Source: Phycisphaerae bacterium
GTDB lineage: Bacteria; Planctomycetota; Phycisphaerae; Sedimentisphaerales; SM23-30
Length of the DNA stretch: 64,000 nt
Assembly (NCBI GenBank): GCA_016342495.1
Contig: JAEIOG010000003.1
Span: 1-64,000 of the forward strand
Direction of reading: 5' to 3'
The notes beneath the pieces are model-generated. The model saw only the letters and a program-made list of their open reading frames with translations, had not been told where the DNA came from and ran no database searches. Of the stretch, positions 28,701-37,900 are shown piece by piece; the stretch's first letter is position 1; the number at the start of each line of letters is the position of its first letter. Both the position numbers and the translations under genes were made by a program.

Positions 28701-29253
28701 AATAAAAGATATGTCCGCCGACACCGAAGTTCTTATCGGCGGAATCCTGACTCGGGTGCGTCAGTGCGTCACCAAAAAAGGTAAAGGCGCCGGATCAAGG
28801 ATGGCTATGATAACCCTGGAAGATCTCCATGGCACAATTGATGGCGTCGCGTTCCCTTCGGTCTTTGCTCTCAATGAAGACATGCTCCATGTCGATGCAA
28901 TGGTATTTATAAAAGGCACAATTGACCGGCGACGTGAAGAACCGTCAATTTGTGTAAATGATATTTATAATATGACTCGTGCTGATGAAGAATTAACTAA
29001 TGCCGTTAATATAAAATTAGAACCCCAGCACATCACGGACAACACTTTAAGTGAGCTTAATCGCATCTGTCAGGATCATCGCGGCAAAACCGTTGTCTAT
29101 GCCGCGGTCAATACCAGTAATGATGAAATGAAAGCTATAATCAAACTTAAATCTTCAGTCCGACCCGATGCTGATTTTTGCCGTAAAATCGAAAATATCT
29201 TAGGTAAGAATAATGTTATACTCAAAGGTTACAATGAAAAAACGCCCGCATAA
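25738..29253 (+). CDS. dnaE: DNA polymerase III alpha subunit
   Basis: The replicative polymerase (1171 aa, usual DnaE length). It begins with a PHP domain (HLHVHSEYSLLDGAAS, AISDHGNMYGA), followed by the polymerase core with catalytic aspartates in PDIDIDIC (Asp398, Asp400), then the tandem helix-hairpin-helix region (GLAAVKGVGTKAVENL) and a C-terminal OB-fold region (VLIGGILTRVR). NPRGSGVG and NKSHSTQYA are family hallmarks. The organisation is DnaE1-like rather than PolC. No strong ribosome site is visible before the ATG. The 279-nt gap upstream (25459-25737) shows no gene. Confidence 0.97.
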   Translation: MIDQQFTHLHVHSEYSLLDGAASVKGLVKQAAAIGMDSLAISDHGNMYGAAAFFSHAKAANIKPIIGIEAYIAPGSRFQKEGLTIGTASYHLLLLAENNVGYQNLLKLSTLGYTEGFYYRPRIDKELLTELHEGLICTSACLGGEIPQLLMEGKEKEAKEAVEWYLKLFGPERYFVEIQWHCEDQNRVTPMLVDLANRCGAPIVATNDVHFLTAADYKAHDALTCLSTGKLINDERRMKYPPELYLRPASEMNKLFMRWPEACKNTRWIADRCNVDIDFSTQHAPVYQPPENKTADEYLRELCIEGLHDHLGEEIPDHYMKRLDRELEVISSKDFSSYFLIVWDFVNYARQNNIPANPRGSGVGTLVGYALKIAFVDPLEYGLLFERFMDPERNEMPDIDIDICQDGRQRVIDYMREKYGHVAQITTFGTLKAKGVIRDVCRVLNIPLDEADKMAKLIPDGLKITLQDALDQEPRLKEWYDADERVREVFEIAQRLEGLTRHCSVHACAVVIADEPLTNFLPLYKQTGSDDLITQFEGPLVEKVGLLKMDCLGLRTLSIIQKTRDLVKVGKGLDIDQNKIDLKDKATLQTFCDGRTKGVFQFESGGMRDLLQSMKPDRIQDLIAANALYRPGPMALIPDYNARKHGTPYENPHPIMDPILEETYGIMIYQEQVMQILNQLGSLPLARAYKLIKAIGKKKLDIINAESSAFMDGCVENGIDRKQAEELFALIMKFAGYGFNKSHSTQYAILAFQTAYFKTHYPTEFMAALLTYEMGTTEKVAEYIDDCRSIGINVLPPDINESFTDFTVIYNEKTDTEKSEKTDDGKPDLSGESIRFGLAAVKGVGTKAVENLILVRQEQGAFTSIYDLCQKIDSRAVNRGALEALIKAGAMDSFSGSRPQLIAALDDATKIASKLQKDKAMGQMNLFGAFDEHEEDDKVINKLPDVAPWTESEMLKQEKSVLGLYVTSHPLAQYAPVIYRHSTANTETIKDMSADTEVLIGGILTRVRQCVTKKGKGAGSRMAMITLEDLHGTIDGVAFPSVFALNEDMLHVDAMVFIKGTIDRRREEPSICVNDIYNMTRADEELTNAVNIKLEPQHITDNTLSELNRICQDHRGKTVVYAAVNTSNDEMKAIIKLKSSVRPDADFCRKIENILGKNNVILKGYNEKTPA

Positions 29254-29316
29254 TCAGCATAATCTAACCAGGTGATACATCTAGTCAAGTTAAAATAGAT
29301 TGATTATGAAAATTAT

Positions 29317-29357
29317 TACGGGCATAAAGCCATGATGCTTTTTTGCCCGTATTTTTT
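29317..29357 (+). terminator. Rho-independent terminator of dnaE
   Basis: TACGGGCA and TGCCCGTA pair perfectly, extended inward by AAAGC/GCTTT with one mismatch, and are followed by TTTTTT. Confidence 0.88.
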
Positions 29358-29411
29358 CATCCATTCTCCCGGTTAATCCTATTACCATAACTCTCCTTAA
29401 GTTAAAATATA

Positions 29412-29443
29412 TTTACATGAAAATCGTGCGATAAATGTTATCG
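29412..29443 (+). promoter_or_regulatory. Candidate promoter with overlapping inverted repeat
   Basis: TTTACA (29412-29417) and TGTTAT (29436-29441) are 18 bp apart, and CGATAA-ATG-TTATCG (29429-29443) overlaps the -10. The ATG of the PEP-CTERM gene is about 30 nt further on. Assignment rests on consensus only. Confidence 0.3.
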
Positions 29444-29474
29444 ATAAATATTATCAAAACAAAGGAGAATAGAA

Positions 29475-30173
29475 ATGTTGAAAAAATTATTATTAACTGC
29501 GTTAATGCTAATGATAACCGTCAGCTTTGCATCTGCAGGAATTGGCCCGGTACGCGAATGGTCTTCTGATACCCCCGTTGTTCCCGGCTCATGGTCGCCG
29601 ATTGGCGGGTCAGGTCAGGTAAATGGCAACTTCATGATTCAGGAAGAATATGGAATCCAAATCGGCATACGTGCCAGCAGGCGTTTCAGCCCTGATCCAT
29701 TGGTAATTCTCAATGATTATAAATACCAGATTGAAACCGGCGAATCAGCCCCAGGCCAACCGCTTTGGAATTATGAAATCAATGTTGACATGCGCGGCAG
29801 TGGCTACAGCTTCAAAGATTTTGATATTGCATTGATTACCAATGTACCAAACCATAGTTTTTATAATGGCCAGCAAGCGATTGAAACAAATTTCAATCTT
29901 CCAGCGGGATCTTTAGACAACCTTGAACTTGTCCAGATGTCTATGAACCCTGGCTTTTTTGATTCTGGTATCGACCCGTTTGCTCAGGGCCGCTATGATT
30001 TTGAATTAATTCTGGAAATGAAAGATAATAATCTGCCCGCTCCATCAAAATCATCAAAGGTTGGCTTGCCCCCGTTTGCAACCGCGATGACTGTCGAAGT
30101 TGTGCCCGAACCAACCACCATGGCATTACTAAGCATTGGCGGATTAATGTTCGTTAAACGAAAAAGAAAATAA
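29475..30173 (+). CDS. PEP-CTERM sorting-signal protein
   Basis: A 232-aa secreted protein: signal peptide ending SFASAG, a beta-rich body of about 180 residues with no recognised catalytic motif, and a C-terminal PEP-CTERM tail (VVPEPTTMALLSIGGLMF, then VKRKRK). AGGAG lies 8 nt before the ATG. It is flanked by strong terminators, so it is a single-gene unit. Like the two other PEP-CTERM proteins here it would depend on an exosortase encoded outside the window. The biological role is unknown; many family members are surface or matrix proteins. Confidence 0.8.
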   Translation: MLKKLLLTALMLMITVSFASAGIGPVREWSSDTPVVPGSWSPIGGSGQVNGNFMIQEEYGIQIGIRASRRFSPDPLVILNDYKYQIETGESAPGQPLWNYEINVDMRGSGYSFKDFDIALITNVPNHSFYNGQQAIETNFNLPAGSLDNLELVQMSMNPGFFDSGIDPFAQGRYDFELILEMKDNNLPAPSKSSKVGLPPFATAMTVEVVPEPTTMALLSIGGLMFVKRKRK

Positions 30174-30205
30174 ATCAGCAAAATAAAATTTAATCCAAAA
30201 AAAGT

Positions 30206-30231
30206 CCAGGTCTAAAAGCCTGGTTTTTTTT
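30206..30231 (+). terminator. Rho-independent terminator of the PEP-CTERM gene
   Basis: CCAGG and CCTGG close an 8-nt loop and are followed by eight T. Confidence 0.85.
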
Positions 30232-30247
30232 ATATCAATAATCAATT

Positions 30248-31282
30248 TCACTCCCGCATATTTTTCCGTTTTTCCCATTGCTGCAGAGCATATTTTCGCA
30301 TATCTTCAACAGTATCAAACTCATCAACAATCTCAACTCCTAACAAAGTTTCGACAGCATCTTCCAGCGTAATGATACCGGCGGTCCCACCATATTCGTC
30401 GACCACCAAAAAAAGCTGTTGACGCATTTTAATCAATTCACTCATAGTATCCGCTACATTTTTAGTTTCCGGAATAGCATGAATTTCCTTGGCCAATGTA
30501 CTGAGCTTATTAAATCCCTGATCTTTTGAATACGCTTGGAGAACTTGATATCGCAGTACAAAACCTTTTATATCATCAAGGTCTTTGCCGTAAACCGGGA
30601 TGCGACTAAAACGAATAGGCGAATTGTTCTCGACTATTTCATCAATTGTCATATCTTCCTGAAAAGCAACCAGCACCGACCGTGGCGTGAGAATATCCTT
30701 AACTCGGATAGACTGTAAACCCAACAGGTTTTTAATAACCTGGGTCTCGTGAACTTCAAGTGTGCCGGTATGGTGACCAATATCAGCGGTCGCCATCATT
30801 TCTTCCCTTGATACAATGTGATGACTGTGGCCATTACTCAGCTTATTAGATATAAATTCCAAAGCCAGCACTACTGGATATAAAATCTTAATCAGCCCCA
30901 TAATTATATAAGCCGAGACCGGAGCAAGCTTCTTCCAATATACCGCACCTAATGTCTTCGGTATTATCTCAGAAAAAACCAGGATCAATACCGTCAGTAT
31001 TGCCGAAGCGACCGCTAAATATTTCTTATCCCAGATATCGGCAACACAAGCTCCAACGCCCGCCGCTCCGATAGTGTGAGCAACAGTATTAAGCGTCAAA
31101 ATCGCCGACAAAGGCCTGTCAATATTTGACTTTAGACTTTTCAGTAACTTACCTGAAGCTGGTTTGGTTTGGGCAATAATATTGATATAGGCCGGGGAAA
31201 CACAAAGAATAACCGCTTCCAATAATGAACATAAAAAAGATGCGAAAAGAGCCAGAAAAAAATATAAAAACAATGCTAACAT
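30248..31282 (-). CDS. CNNM/CBS-domain membrane protein (hemolysin C-like, putative divalent cation transporter)
   Basis: The protein (344 aa) has an N-terminal CNNM (DUF21) membrane domain with about four hydrophobic segments (LALFLYFFLALFASFLCSLL to IIMGLIKILYPVVLAL), including the conserved VFSEIIPKTLGA motif. A pair of CBS domains follows (LTPRSVLVAF, RIPVYGKDLDDIKGFV, LFLVVDEYGGTAGIITLEDA). The usual C-terminal CorC_HlyC domain is missing: the protein ends about 40 residues after the second CBS motif. Family members are linked to Mg2+ or other cation transport; here that is by family only. The ribosome site is weak. Confidence 0.88.
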   Translation of the reverse strand: MLALFLYFFLALFASFLCSLLEAVILCVSPAYINIIAQTKPASGKLLKSLKSNIDRPLSAILTLNTVAHTIGAAGVGACVADIWDKKYLAVASAILTVLILVFSEIIPKTLGAVYWKKLAPVSAYIIMGLIKILYPVVLALEFISNKLSNGHSHHIVSREEMMATADIGHHTGTLEVHETQVIKNLLGLQSIRVKDILTPRSVLVAFQEDMTIDEIVENNSPIRFSRIPVYGKDLDDIKGFVLRYQVLQAYSKDQGFNKLSTLAKEIHAIPETKNVADTMSELIKMRQQLFLVVDEYGGTAGIITLEDAVETLLGVEIVDEFDTVEDMRKYALQQWEKRKNMRE

Positions 31283-31355
31283 TAATTAAACTCGTTTAGG
31301 TTTGGGACTCAAATAAAATTGATTTACTCTATTAAAACACCATCAGCTTTGGCAT

Positions 31356-32330
31356 CTAATGAAGCGGTCTTTTAAGATATTTAATTGCACCAAAAGCGGC
31401 CGCGGCACGGATTATCGGTTCCTCACTATCCATCGCCTTATACAAAGTCTTCTTATCTGCCGCCGTTCCTATTTGGCCCAAGGCTATCAGGGCCAATGCC
31501 CGGACTCGCTCTGTTGCCCCCTGACCGTCAACACTGTTATGTTTAACTGCTTTGCGAACAATTGAAAGATATTTCGAATTATTATAAACCGCATAAGCAG
31601 AAATAGCGACAAGTTGCACTTCTATTTGCGGATCCGTGCATAAAGCATCAAGTTGACCTAAAGCCTGCGGTGTCCCAAGCAATTTCAAAGCCTGAATCAC
31701 TACCATCCGATCATCAGCAAAACCACTAACGGCATAGCTTGAAAGCTTCTCCATAATTGTCTTATCACCCAGCCGGGCCAAGGCCTCTGCTGCCTGGAGT
31801 TTTACCGCTGGACTCTGATTGAATTTCTTCAGTACCGCCCAAAGCTTATCTCTGCTGCCTGCACGATGATCTTCATTGCCGAGTTTGCCAATCAGCATAC
31901 ATGCCGTGCAGGCCCATTCAGAATTATCACTTAGCAACGCCGAATCGAACCATTTCTCAAATCTACTATCGCCCATCCGCTCTAAAGCATAACCAACCGC
32001 CAGACGAACCTTAGGATTTTTATCAACTTTCATCTCGTCCAGTCTGGCCATCGTTGCGGTATCTTTACTATCACCAGCGGCAATAGCGGCGGCCATCCGC
32101 ACCGCAGGAATCGGATCAGATAAACCTGCTAAGATATCTTTACGTGACTGAACATTGTCAATCAATGCATGAATTTCCATTGCATGGCAACGCAATTGTG
32201 GCTTGCCAAATTCAAATAAATCATGGGTGACTTTTTCAAGCCTGTTTTGGAGAAGTTGATTATCGACTGAGCCACAGCCCGCCAAAATTGTTAAAACAAA
32301 CAACAAAATTATTATAGATACGTTTTTCAT
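31356..32330 (-). CDS. HEAT-repeat lipoprotein
   Basis: A 324-aa lipoprotein (lipobox ILAGC) made almost entirely of HEAT/PBS-lyase-type alpha repeats of about 30 residues: DPIPAVRMAAAIAAGD, NPKVRLAVGYALERMG, SPAVKLQAAEALARLGD, EPIIRAAAAFGAIKYL. Such repeats form a curved protein-binding solenoid; the partner is unknown. The start is placed at 32330, where the lipoprotein signal begins and GGGTG lies a few nt upstream; a longer in-frame start at 32354 exists but adds residues ahead of the signal. It lies between scpB and the CNNM gene on the same strand. Confidence 0.8.
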   Translation of the reverse strand: MKNVSIIILLFVLTILAGCGSVDNQLLQNRLEKVTHDLFEFGKPQLRCHAMEIHALIDNVQSRKDILAGLSDPIPAVRMAAAIAAGDSKDTATMARLDEMKVDKNPKVRLAVGYALERMGDSRFEKWFDSALLSDNSEWACTACMLIGKLGNEDHRAGSRDKLWAVLKKFNQSPAVKLQAAEALARLGDKTIMEKLSSYAVSGFADDRMVVIQALKLLGTPQALGQLDALCTDPQIEVQLVAISAYAVYNNSKYLSIVRKAVKHNSVDGQGATERVRALALIALGQIGTAADKKTLYKAMDSEEPIIRAAAAFGAIKYLKRPLH

Positions 32331-32441
32331 ACATAACACCCACAAGTAGCACAAGCATCCTGCCTGTGATTAATTACGTTTTTATATAAGGAAAACTTAT
32401 TACTTACTAATCATCATTACTTAATCCAAAACCGCATCACC

Positions 32442-33359
32442 TCACACTTTTTTCTTCTTATCTTCTTCTGGCTTAGGTAAATCTTTAATAGAATTTAATC
32501 CAAATATTTCCAAAAACTTTCGCGTTGTCCCATACAGCAATGGCCTGCCAAGCTCTTCTGCCCGGCCCGTAATCTTAACCATACCTTTATCAACTAACTG
32601 CCTGATCATTTCACCAGCTGCCACGCCACGAATTCTTTCGATATCAACACGCATTATCGGTTGCTTATAGGCAATAATCGCCAGGGTTTCCATACCCGCC
32701 GGGGTCAGCTTCGTTTCACTGCGTACTTTTACCAGTTTGCTCAACCACGGATTATAAGCCGATAGCGTCAGCAGCTGATAGCCGCCAGCTATTTGCTCAA
32801 CGCGAAAAACCCGTCCCGATTTCTCATATTCTTCGTTGAGATTAGCTATGCACTGTTTAACTTTTCTGACATCACCAACACCTAAAATCTCCACCAGCTT
32901 TCTGGCCGGCACCGCTTCATCGGCGGCAAAAAGAACCGCCTCAACCACCGAACTGATAGTAATGCCCTCTTCAAGTTCATCGGGCAGTTCTTCGACCTCG
33001 ACTTTTTCAGCATCTGATTTTGATTCCAAATCGGCCTGATTGTCCTGCTCCGGCTCAACTTCACCAGTTAATTCCGGGCTGTTTGCCGAACTGGCTGGCT
33101 CAACTTCGGTATCGACAACCTCATTTTCCGGCTGTTCGAGGGCATCTTGCCCTTTTTCTACCGTTTCCAACGCAACTTGCAACTCCTGGGCTTCCATTGG
33201 AGCTTCTAAATCGAGGTCCTTAGCCTGCTCCACTTCAATATCCTGAGATTCTTCCAGCTGCGCTGGCTGGGCTCCAGCTGGGGCTTCAATGGCATCATCT
33301 ACTCTAAGTTCTTGATCACCAACAACTTGCGCATCTTTTTGTTCATTTTCGTTTGTCAT
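32442..33359 (-). CDS. scpB: Segregation and condensation protein B with acidic N-terminal extension
   Basis: ScpB is a winged-helix protein that joins ScpA and SMC in the bacterial condensin. The conserved part (about residues 135-300) includes VVEAVLFAADEAVPARKL, then LTPAGMETLAIIAYKQPI, IRGVAAGEMIRQLVDKGMV and GRPLLYGTTRKFLEIFGL. The first 130 residues are a low-complexity Glu/Asp/Gln/Ala-rich acidic tail not usual for ScpB. The frame starts at an ATG without a clear ribosome site; an internal Met at residue 55 (33197) is an alternative start. scpA is not adjacent. Confidence 0.92.
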   Translation of the reverse strand: MTNENEQKDAQVVGDQELRVDDAIEAPAGAQPAQLEESQDIEVEQAKDLDLEAPMEAQELQVALETVEKGQDALEQPENEVVDTEVEPASSANSPELTGEVEPEQDNQADLESKSDAEKVEVEELPDELEEGITISSVVEAVLFAADEAVPARKLVEILGVGDVRKVKQCIANLNEEYEKSGRVFRVEQIAGGYQLLTLSAYNPWLSKLVKVRSETKLTPAGMETLAIIAYKQPIMRVDIERIRGVAAGEMIRQLVDKGMVKITGRAEELGRPLLYGTTRKFLEIFGLNSIKDLPKPEEDKKKKV

Positions 33360-33555
33360 AAATATTTATATGCTTAGACTGTAACTTTGGCACAAATATG
33401 CCATAAAGACTTATTATAGAGGCATTTAAACGCTAAACCTCCAAAACAATCGGTATTATCTACTATTTACGCGACAATTTCAAAGAAAATATACCTCCTA
33501 ATAAATAATGCCCTCAACAAAAGCTACGACAAACTAAATCGCATAAGAATTACCT

Positions 33556-33668
33556 GCTCAAGTTCACCTATAAACTACCTCTTCGGCCAGGTGCTAAGCC
33601 TGCGGCCCCCTCGCTCAAGTCCACTTAGAAACCACCGCTTCCGCTGGGCGATGCCCCCGGCTGCACCA
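33556..33668. repeat. Imperfect 57-bp direct duplication
   Basis: Two copies starting GCTCAAGTTCACCTA (33556) and GCTCAAGTCCACTTA (33613) remain alignable for about 52 bp through CGGCC/CGGCT. It lies in the gene-free stretch after scpB and shows no open frame. Confidence 0.5.
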
Positions 33669-33784
33669 TATCATGCGGGGTTTAGATGTTTATGAATGAG
33701 TTATCATGCCGGAATGAATTTATTGACACTTGTTCCGCCCGTTCGACATCCAGCTCGCCCGCCGGACATCCAGCCCGAAGTGAA

Positions 33785-34015
33785 TTTACAATGGTCTATT
33801 GTAAGTTTACAATGCTCTGATGTGAATTTACATTGGTCTAGATAAAGTTTACATTGGTCTATTGTAAATTTACATTGGTTTAGATAAAGTTTACATCAGA
33901 GCAGATAAAGTTTACAATGGAGCAAATCAAATTTACATCAGAGTAATGTAAGCTTACAATGGACCAATGTAAATTTACATCAGAGCAATGTAAATTCACA
34001 TTTGGCCTCTGCAGA
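33785..34015. repeat. Eleven-unit 21-bp tandem array with inverted-repeat units
   Basis: TTTACA (twice CTTACA or TTCACA) recurs at exact 21-bp steps: 33785, 33806, 33827, 33848, 33869, 33890, 33911, 33932, 33953, 33974 and 33995. Many units end in TGTAAA or TGTAAG, making each a TTTACA-N9-TGTAAA inverted repeat; others end ATAAAG. Central bases alternate between TTGGTCTA-like and TCAGAGCA-like versions. One frame gives a heptapeptide pattern (N/S)L(H/Q)(Q/W)SxV but is broken by several stops. There are no unique spacers, so it is not CRISPR. The 21-bp step is close to two helical turns, as in iteron arrays. Confidence 0.85.
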
Positions 34016-34231
34016 CTTGCAATAAACCAGCCGGTGGCCATTATCAGCATTGCCACTGCAATTAATATCGGACAAAGCCCCGTTTAAGTCCGATAGCTGC
34101 TGATGTGTCTCAATAAGGGGGACGTGTATCATTAAGGAAATTCCGCCAGAATTAAATATTTTTTGGTTAATTTTAGATTAATTTTATCCGAGAAAGAATA
34201 GGTCACGGATTTAAACGGATCAAAACGGATT

Positions 34232-34308
34232 GGTCGCAGATTCAGAAGATGACTATTAACGCAAGAGCCGCTAGAGACGCAAAAGGTCTTGCTATTACTT
34301 TTGCCTTT
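34232..34308. repeat. Dispersed repeat copy 1 (GCAAGAGCCGCTAGAGACGC family)
   Basis: This stretch and 34419-34501 share about 75 bp of near-identical sequence, including CGCTAGAGACGCAAA and TCTTGCTATTACTTTTGCCT. Further partial relatives are at 34891-34957 and 44381-44420. Non-coding; likely a dispersed genomic repeat. Confidence 0.7.
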
Positions 34309-34418
34309 TGTCTATTTAAAAAAATCCAGTTAATCCAGTTAATCCTGTCTAAAAAAATATTAGAAATCGCCCACAGACCGGCAATGCCGGTTTTACAAAA
34401 AACGAATTCAAAAGAATT

Positions 34419-34501
34419 AGTCGCGGATTCAGATTCAGAAGATGAATTTTTAACGCTAAAGTCGCTAGAGACGCAAAGAGTCTTGCTATTACTTTTGCCT
34501 T
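34419..34501. repeat. Dispersed repeat copy 2
   Basis: Second copy of the preceding family, with TTAACGCTAAAGTCGCTAGA in place of TTAACGCAAGAGCCGCTAGA and the same downstream TCTTGCTATTACTTTTGCCT. Confidence 0.7.
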
Positions 34502-34688
34502 ATGCTTGAATTGGTATGAAAGTACGAAAGTGCCAAGGTGTGAAAGACAGTTTTAATACTTTCATGCTTTCGCACCTTTTACCTCTTAACTTTTGTCACG
34601 GGCGACCGGCCCACTTATTTGAATGAGTCATCACGCTGGAATAAATTCCATAATATCTAGCCCGCCTGACAATCAGCCAAGCAGGATA

Positions 34689-34751
34689 AGCATCTTGCTT
34701 GTCATTATATTCCAGTTTGGTGGCAATGAAACCAATGTCAAGCAAGATGCT
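34689..34751. repeat. Hairpin element with 13-bp terminal inverted repeats
   Basis: AGCATCTTGCTTG (34689-34701) and CAAGCAAGATGCT (34739-34751) are perfect inverted arms around 37 bp that contains a smaller TTGGT/ACCAA pair. It resembles a REP- or MITE-like element; no transposase is nearby. Confidence 0.55.
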
Positions 34752-34892
34752 CGACCTACTTAATAACATTTGCCTTCCGCTTATGACATCCAGCCCGATG
34801 CAGGCGGCAACGACGCCGGAAAAATTCACCGACCAGTGATCCTTATGTTATTTGTGTGCAGGTTCAACCTGCCTTCTTTGAATGTTTCTTTT

Positions 34893-34957
34893 AACGCAAG
34901 AGCCGCTAAAGACGCTATGGCTTTATATCCCATTGCGACTATTGCGGCTCTTGCGTT
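34893..34957. repeat. Inverted dispersed repeat (14-bp arms)
   Basis: AACGCAAGAGCCGC (34893-34906) faces its exact complement GCGGCTCTTGCGTT (34944-34957). The arm is the same word as the dispersed repeat at 34.26 kb, so two copies seem to have inserted head to head. It lies just past the stop codon of the giant gene that ends at 34978. Confidence 0.65.
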
Positions 34958-34977
34958 TGAATAATTCCTGTTTTATT

Positions 34978-37900
34978 TTACTCCTGCCAATGCAATATCG
35001 GATAGCCGCCAGCGGGGGGCATTTGCCAGATATCTTCGCTGCCATTGGCGGTTTCACCGAGGAAATCCCAGCCGGCGTTGAGGTAGGTTTCTATATTCTG
35101 CATCGCTGCGGTGTCTAAGCCGGTGCCGCCATCGCTGGTGGATTGACCGGAAGTTTCGGTGTCCCAGAAGCATGCTGTAATTGTTATACTGTCATTATTA
35201 TCGCCGCATAAGCCGCCCAGATAATCATTAGCATTAACTGCACCGCTGGCATAGCAATTGATTAGACTGCCATTGCTGAGATATCCGCATAAGCCGCCAA
35301 CAAAATAATCACCACTGACTGTGCCAATTGCATAACTATTTGACATGCTGCTAGTGGCAAAATTACCACATAAACCGCCAAGATAATAATAGCCATTTAC
35401 GTTACAGCTGGCATAACACGCGGTGATCCCTGCATCTGAAATGCCTCCGCATAAACCACCAAGATATTTATAACCACTGATCGCTCCGCTGGTATAACAA
35501 TTAGTTACACTGCCATTGCTGAGCTTTCCGCATAAGCCGCCAAGATACCGTGAGCCAGATCCGCCAGTGATATTGGCTATTATACCCAGATTTTCAATTT
35601 TGGCGGTTGGCCCTGATATGCTGCCAAACAAACCCAGATAATCATTGCCTGCTCCAGCGGTGTCAATTGTCAGATTGCTGATAATATGGCCATCGCCATT
35701 GAAAACGCCGCTAAAGGATATGCCAGCAAATGTGTCTGTTGAATTATCTGTGTCTCTGGCGATGATTGCATTGTCAAAAGTATAGCCGGCCAGATCAATA
35801 TCAGCTGTAAGGATGAAATGCTTATCCAGCAGCGTGACATCGGTGCCGATAGAGATCAGTTGCCCGGCGGTGCTAACTTGATAAGGATCAGCTGTGGTGC
35901 CCAGACCAGCAAATGGCTTTGTAACTTTTTTATTCATCCAGCATTCCAGTAATTGCTGGAGGTCAGCAATGTTAATCTGGCCATCAGTAATTAAATCTAT
36001 TTCTTTGCCTGGATGATTTGGGTCGCTACAATCTGTTAACCAGTATTCACTCAGTAAGGCAAATTCTTCCAGATTCACACTATTAATAACATTTAGAATA
36101 ATTGCTACTGTTTTGTCTTCCAGTATGCCATTAATTTCTTTGATTGCTAAAACAGTTGAATTGTATCCAAAATCTAGAAGGCTCACATCTATTATTGCTG
36201 TTACTGTTGTCTGGTCATTGGGATCACTGGAAACACCATTATCAGGTGATACCGAAATGATCCATGGGCAATCATAAACTATTTCCCAATCCAGAATATT
36301 TCCACCTTCATTAAAAATTTTAAAACTAATGGTCTCTTGGACGCTGGCATCGGAAATATCTAAAACAAAATTTTGTTGTGACAGGCCGATGCCCGGTGTC
36401 TTACCTAAACTGATAATCATATCAACAGCATCGCCGCGTTTGGCATAAGTATTAGCTGATGGGCTTTGACTCATAATTGCCCCAGATGGAATTGTTGGGC
36501 TGTAGCCATAGGAAATCTCGCCTACAACTAGTTCGGCATCGGCGATAGCAGTTCTCGCCTGTACTTGTATCATTGATAAAATTTCAGGGACAATTGTTTC
36601 ATAAATATAAAAACTGAAAGGAACTTCTACATCTGCTAAAATGCCATCGACATCGCTGATAATTAAAAAATCTTCATAACCGCCAGTTTCCAGCATGCTG
36701 ATATCAAATGTTGCCGTGACAGTTGTCCGGTCCGCAGGATTAAGCGAGCTGCCTGATTCTGGTGTGATTATTACATCTAAGGAAGATGGACCTGATACCT
36801 GCCAGTTTAAGGCATTCTCCCCTGCATTAAATACTTCAAAACTGAGAATTAATGTTGCGGTGGTATCGGGCATATCAGGGTCATAGACCAGATTCCCAAA
36901 GCCAATTGCCGGTGACTGGCCTAAGCTCACAACTATATTTATTGCATCGCCAGTTTCAGCAAAACTACCAAATGGGTTTTGGCTTATAACCAGACCGCTG
37001 GCAATATCTTCACTGTAAGCATAAGAAATATCACCAACAATCAAACCAGAGTTGACAATGGTTGCTTCAGCCTGAGCCTGGGTCATGAAAATTACATTTG
37101 GAATCATTATAATATCAAGATTCTGCCAACGCAAAATTGGATAGTCGTCAATCGGCATGTACCAGATATCAGCAGTGCCGTTTATCGACAAACCTGCAAA
37201 GTCCCAGCCAGCATCAAGATAGGTGCTTATGTTTTGCATTTGAGCGGTTGTTAAACCAATGCCACCTGCACTGGTTGTTGTACCTGAAATTTCAGTATCC
37301 CAAAAGCAATTATTTATGATACCCGTTATATCAACAAAATGCTCAATGTACGGGCCTTGATACCACAGGTAGTCACGTTGTTCAAAAGTTCGAGTCAGAT
37401 TATCTCGACAAATTCCATTAGATACGATTCCAGAAGCATAGCAGTTTTCAATGATACCTATATCATTGATTTCACATATTCCGCAAGAAGCAATACAGTT
37501 CGTGTAGCAGTCATTTATAATTCCACCACTACCTACATCAATGCTGTAAGCATAAAAATACCCGATTTTCCGATACTCAGTAAGTTTTCTTTTATTGTAA
37601 CCACAAATGCCGCCGGAGCTATCGCCTGACATATTACCTGTTACAAAAGATTGATGAATTTCACCGCAATTATAACCACAAATGCCGCCGATATATTCTG
37701 AATTTTTTCCGGAAATAATATTAACATTTTCCAGACCGAGATTCTTTATAACAGCATCATAACCGGTTTTGCCAAATAAACCCAGATAGCTATTATTTGG
37801 ATCTGCATTAGCTGTGCAAATAGTGAGATTTTGGATAATATAACCATTACCGTTGAAAGTTCCATCAAAATCATACCCCTGATGACCATCAGAGAAACTG

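Noticed and set aside
33785..34015. CRISPR array
   Set aside because: The repeats are only 21 bp, directly abutting and degenerate, with no unique spacers and no cas genes.
34249..34964. Several short open frames (77-86 codons) in the repeat sink
   Set aside because: They consist of dispersed-repeat sequence, have no ribosome sites and give no recognisable protein.
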